Shown: piece after piece, positions 5,693 to 6,294 of the stretch
How the letters are laid out: every line of letters starts with the position of its first letter
How positions within the stretch are numbered: position 1 is the first letter of the stretch
Origin: DASPPK01 sp964399235
Lineage (GTDB): Archaea > Thermoproteota > Bathyarchaeia > Bathyarchaeales > Bathycorpusculaceae
DNA length: 6,294 nt
Reading direction: 5' to 3'
Assembly (NCBI GenBank): GCA_964399235.1
Contig: CAYNQC010000081.1
Coordinates: 1 to 6,294 of the forward strand
Notes under the pieces: model-generated
The model's database searches: none
Seen by the model: the letters and a program-made list of their open reading frames with translations, nothing else
Told to the model about the DNA's origin: nothing
Translations under genes and position numbers: made by a program

Positions 5693-6294
5693 TTGAGATT
5701 TTCTCATTCACGGCTGGGCTATGAGCTAGCATACTCGGGTAAACTCACGAAACCGCTCAATTTGAGCGACCCAGACGGCTCAAGCCGCGCGACATTGACG
5801 GGCTTGGAGAGATTCTACATTCGAGTTTTTGGTCTTCCTGACACGATTGAGCAGGAGCAAGCACGTTCGGTTCTAAGCGTTCTTGAGGGACGATCATTTT
5901 CAAGTCTACTGGACGTAGGTTGCCGACAAGGGCATTATGCCATAAGAATCGCCAGGCTGCATCCTAGCGTTGAAGTGAGAGGGATTGATATTGATGGCGA
6001 AAGCGTCTTGGAAGGCGAATCAGCTAGGAACATTTTCGGACTGAAGAACCTCAGTTTTGAGAAAGAAGACGTTTGCTCTCTGCAGTCTGAAGAAGGCTAT
6101 GATGTTGTGCTGTTGCTTCAAGTCATGGAACACTTGGTTGATGACTTGGCTGCTTTACGGATTATTCATCGCGTTCTCAGAGATAAGGGCATTCTGGTGA
6201 TTACCGTGCCGAACCTTAATCTCAAGAGCGAAAGTGCACGCAAGTTGCGAAAACATGTGAAAATTCAGAGTCATTTTCGACAGGGCTACAGACC
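5693..6294 (+). CDS. Class I SAM-dependent methyltransferase (partial at 3' end)
   Basis: About 200 codons are visible before the window edge. The SAM-binding core is clear: motif I LLDVGCRQGHY (72-82), the acidic ribose-binding D99 in GIDID, the motif around YDVVLLLQVMEHLVDD (136-151), and the strand GILVITVPN (166-174). HFRQGY near the edge matches the H-x-R-x-G-Y found at this place in many small-molecule and lipid or quinone O-methyltransferases. Motif I has Arg where the second glycine of GxGxG usually lies, a variation that also occurs in active enzymes. The substrate is unknown. The N-terminal 70 residues (RLGYELAYSG...) look like a substrate-side cap. No ATG exists in this frame before residue 145. 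An in-frame TGA lies at 5687-5689, so TTG at 5693 is the best start, although it has no Shine-Dalgarno site. A start further inside cannot be excluded. Confidence 0.82.
   Translation, partial: MRFSHSRLGYELAYSGKLTKPLNLSDPDGSSRATLTGLERFYIRVFGLPDTIEQEQARSVLSVLEGRSFSSLLDVGCRQGHYAIRIARLHPSVEVRGIDIDGESVLEGESARNIFGLKNLSFEKEDVCSLQSEEGYDVVLLLQVMEHLVDDLAALRIIHRVLRDKGILVITVPNLNLKSESARKLRKHVKIQSHFRQGYR

Overview
The window reads as archaeal DNA, most likely from an uncultured, moderate-GC Thermoproteota lineage of the Bathyarchaeia type. This is an inference. It rests on A/T-rich TATA-like boxes about 36-44 bases upstream of most start codons, short leaders with weak or absent Shine-Dalgarno sites, and a cysteine-free surface protein full of N-glycosylation sequons with a C-terminal membrane anchor. 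The small Cys-rich and unknown-function families (DUF3795, CGGC, DUF5752-like) fit the same picture. No rRNA, tRNA, CRISPR array, insertion sequence or phage gene was seen.

Layout. Bases 1-39 look like the last codons of a gene that starts outside the window. A DUF3795 Cys-rich protein follows on the + strand (120-518). It converges on a long run of minus-strand genes that reads leftwards from 5044 to 563. In transcription order these are a CGGC-domain protein (5044-4595), a DAO-family FAD oxidoreductase (4558-3266), an unrecognised basic 85-residue protein (3148-2891), a 50-residue zinc-ribbon protein (2867-2715), a DUF5752-like protein (2610-2179) and a large secreted, membrane-anchored glycoprotein (2062-563). 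Gaps of 36 and 23 bases suggest two co-transcribed pairs, CGGC/FAD oxidoreductase and 85-residue protein/zinc ribbon. The other two minus-strand genes have gaps of 104 and 116 bases and probably their own promoters.

To the right of 5044 a divergent promoter region leads to a + strand gene for a 119-residue protein ending in an HExxH motif (5179-5538). A class I SAM-dependent methyltransferase follows, running off the right edge; it has no usable ATG and probably starts with TTG at 5693.

No single pathway links all the genes. The clearest functional unit is the CGGC/FAD-oxidoreductase pair, which looks like a redox or metal-thiol module with an unknown substrate. The most distinctive parts are the very short zinc-ribbon gene with its basic partner, the extreme C-terminal HExxH protein, and the surface glycoprotein of no recognised family. 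There is no gene-free stretch longer than 300 bases.
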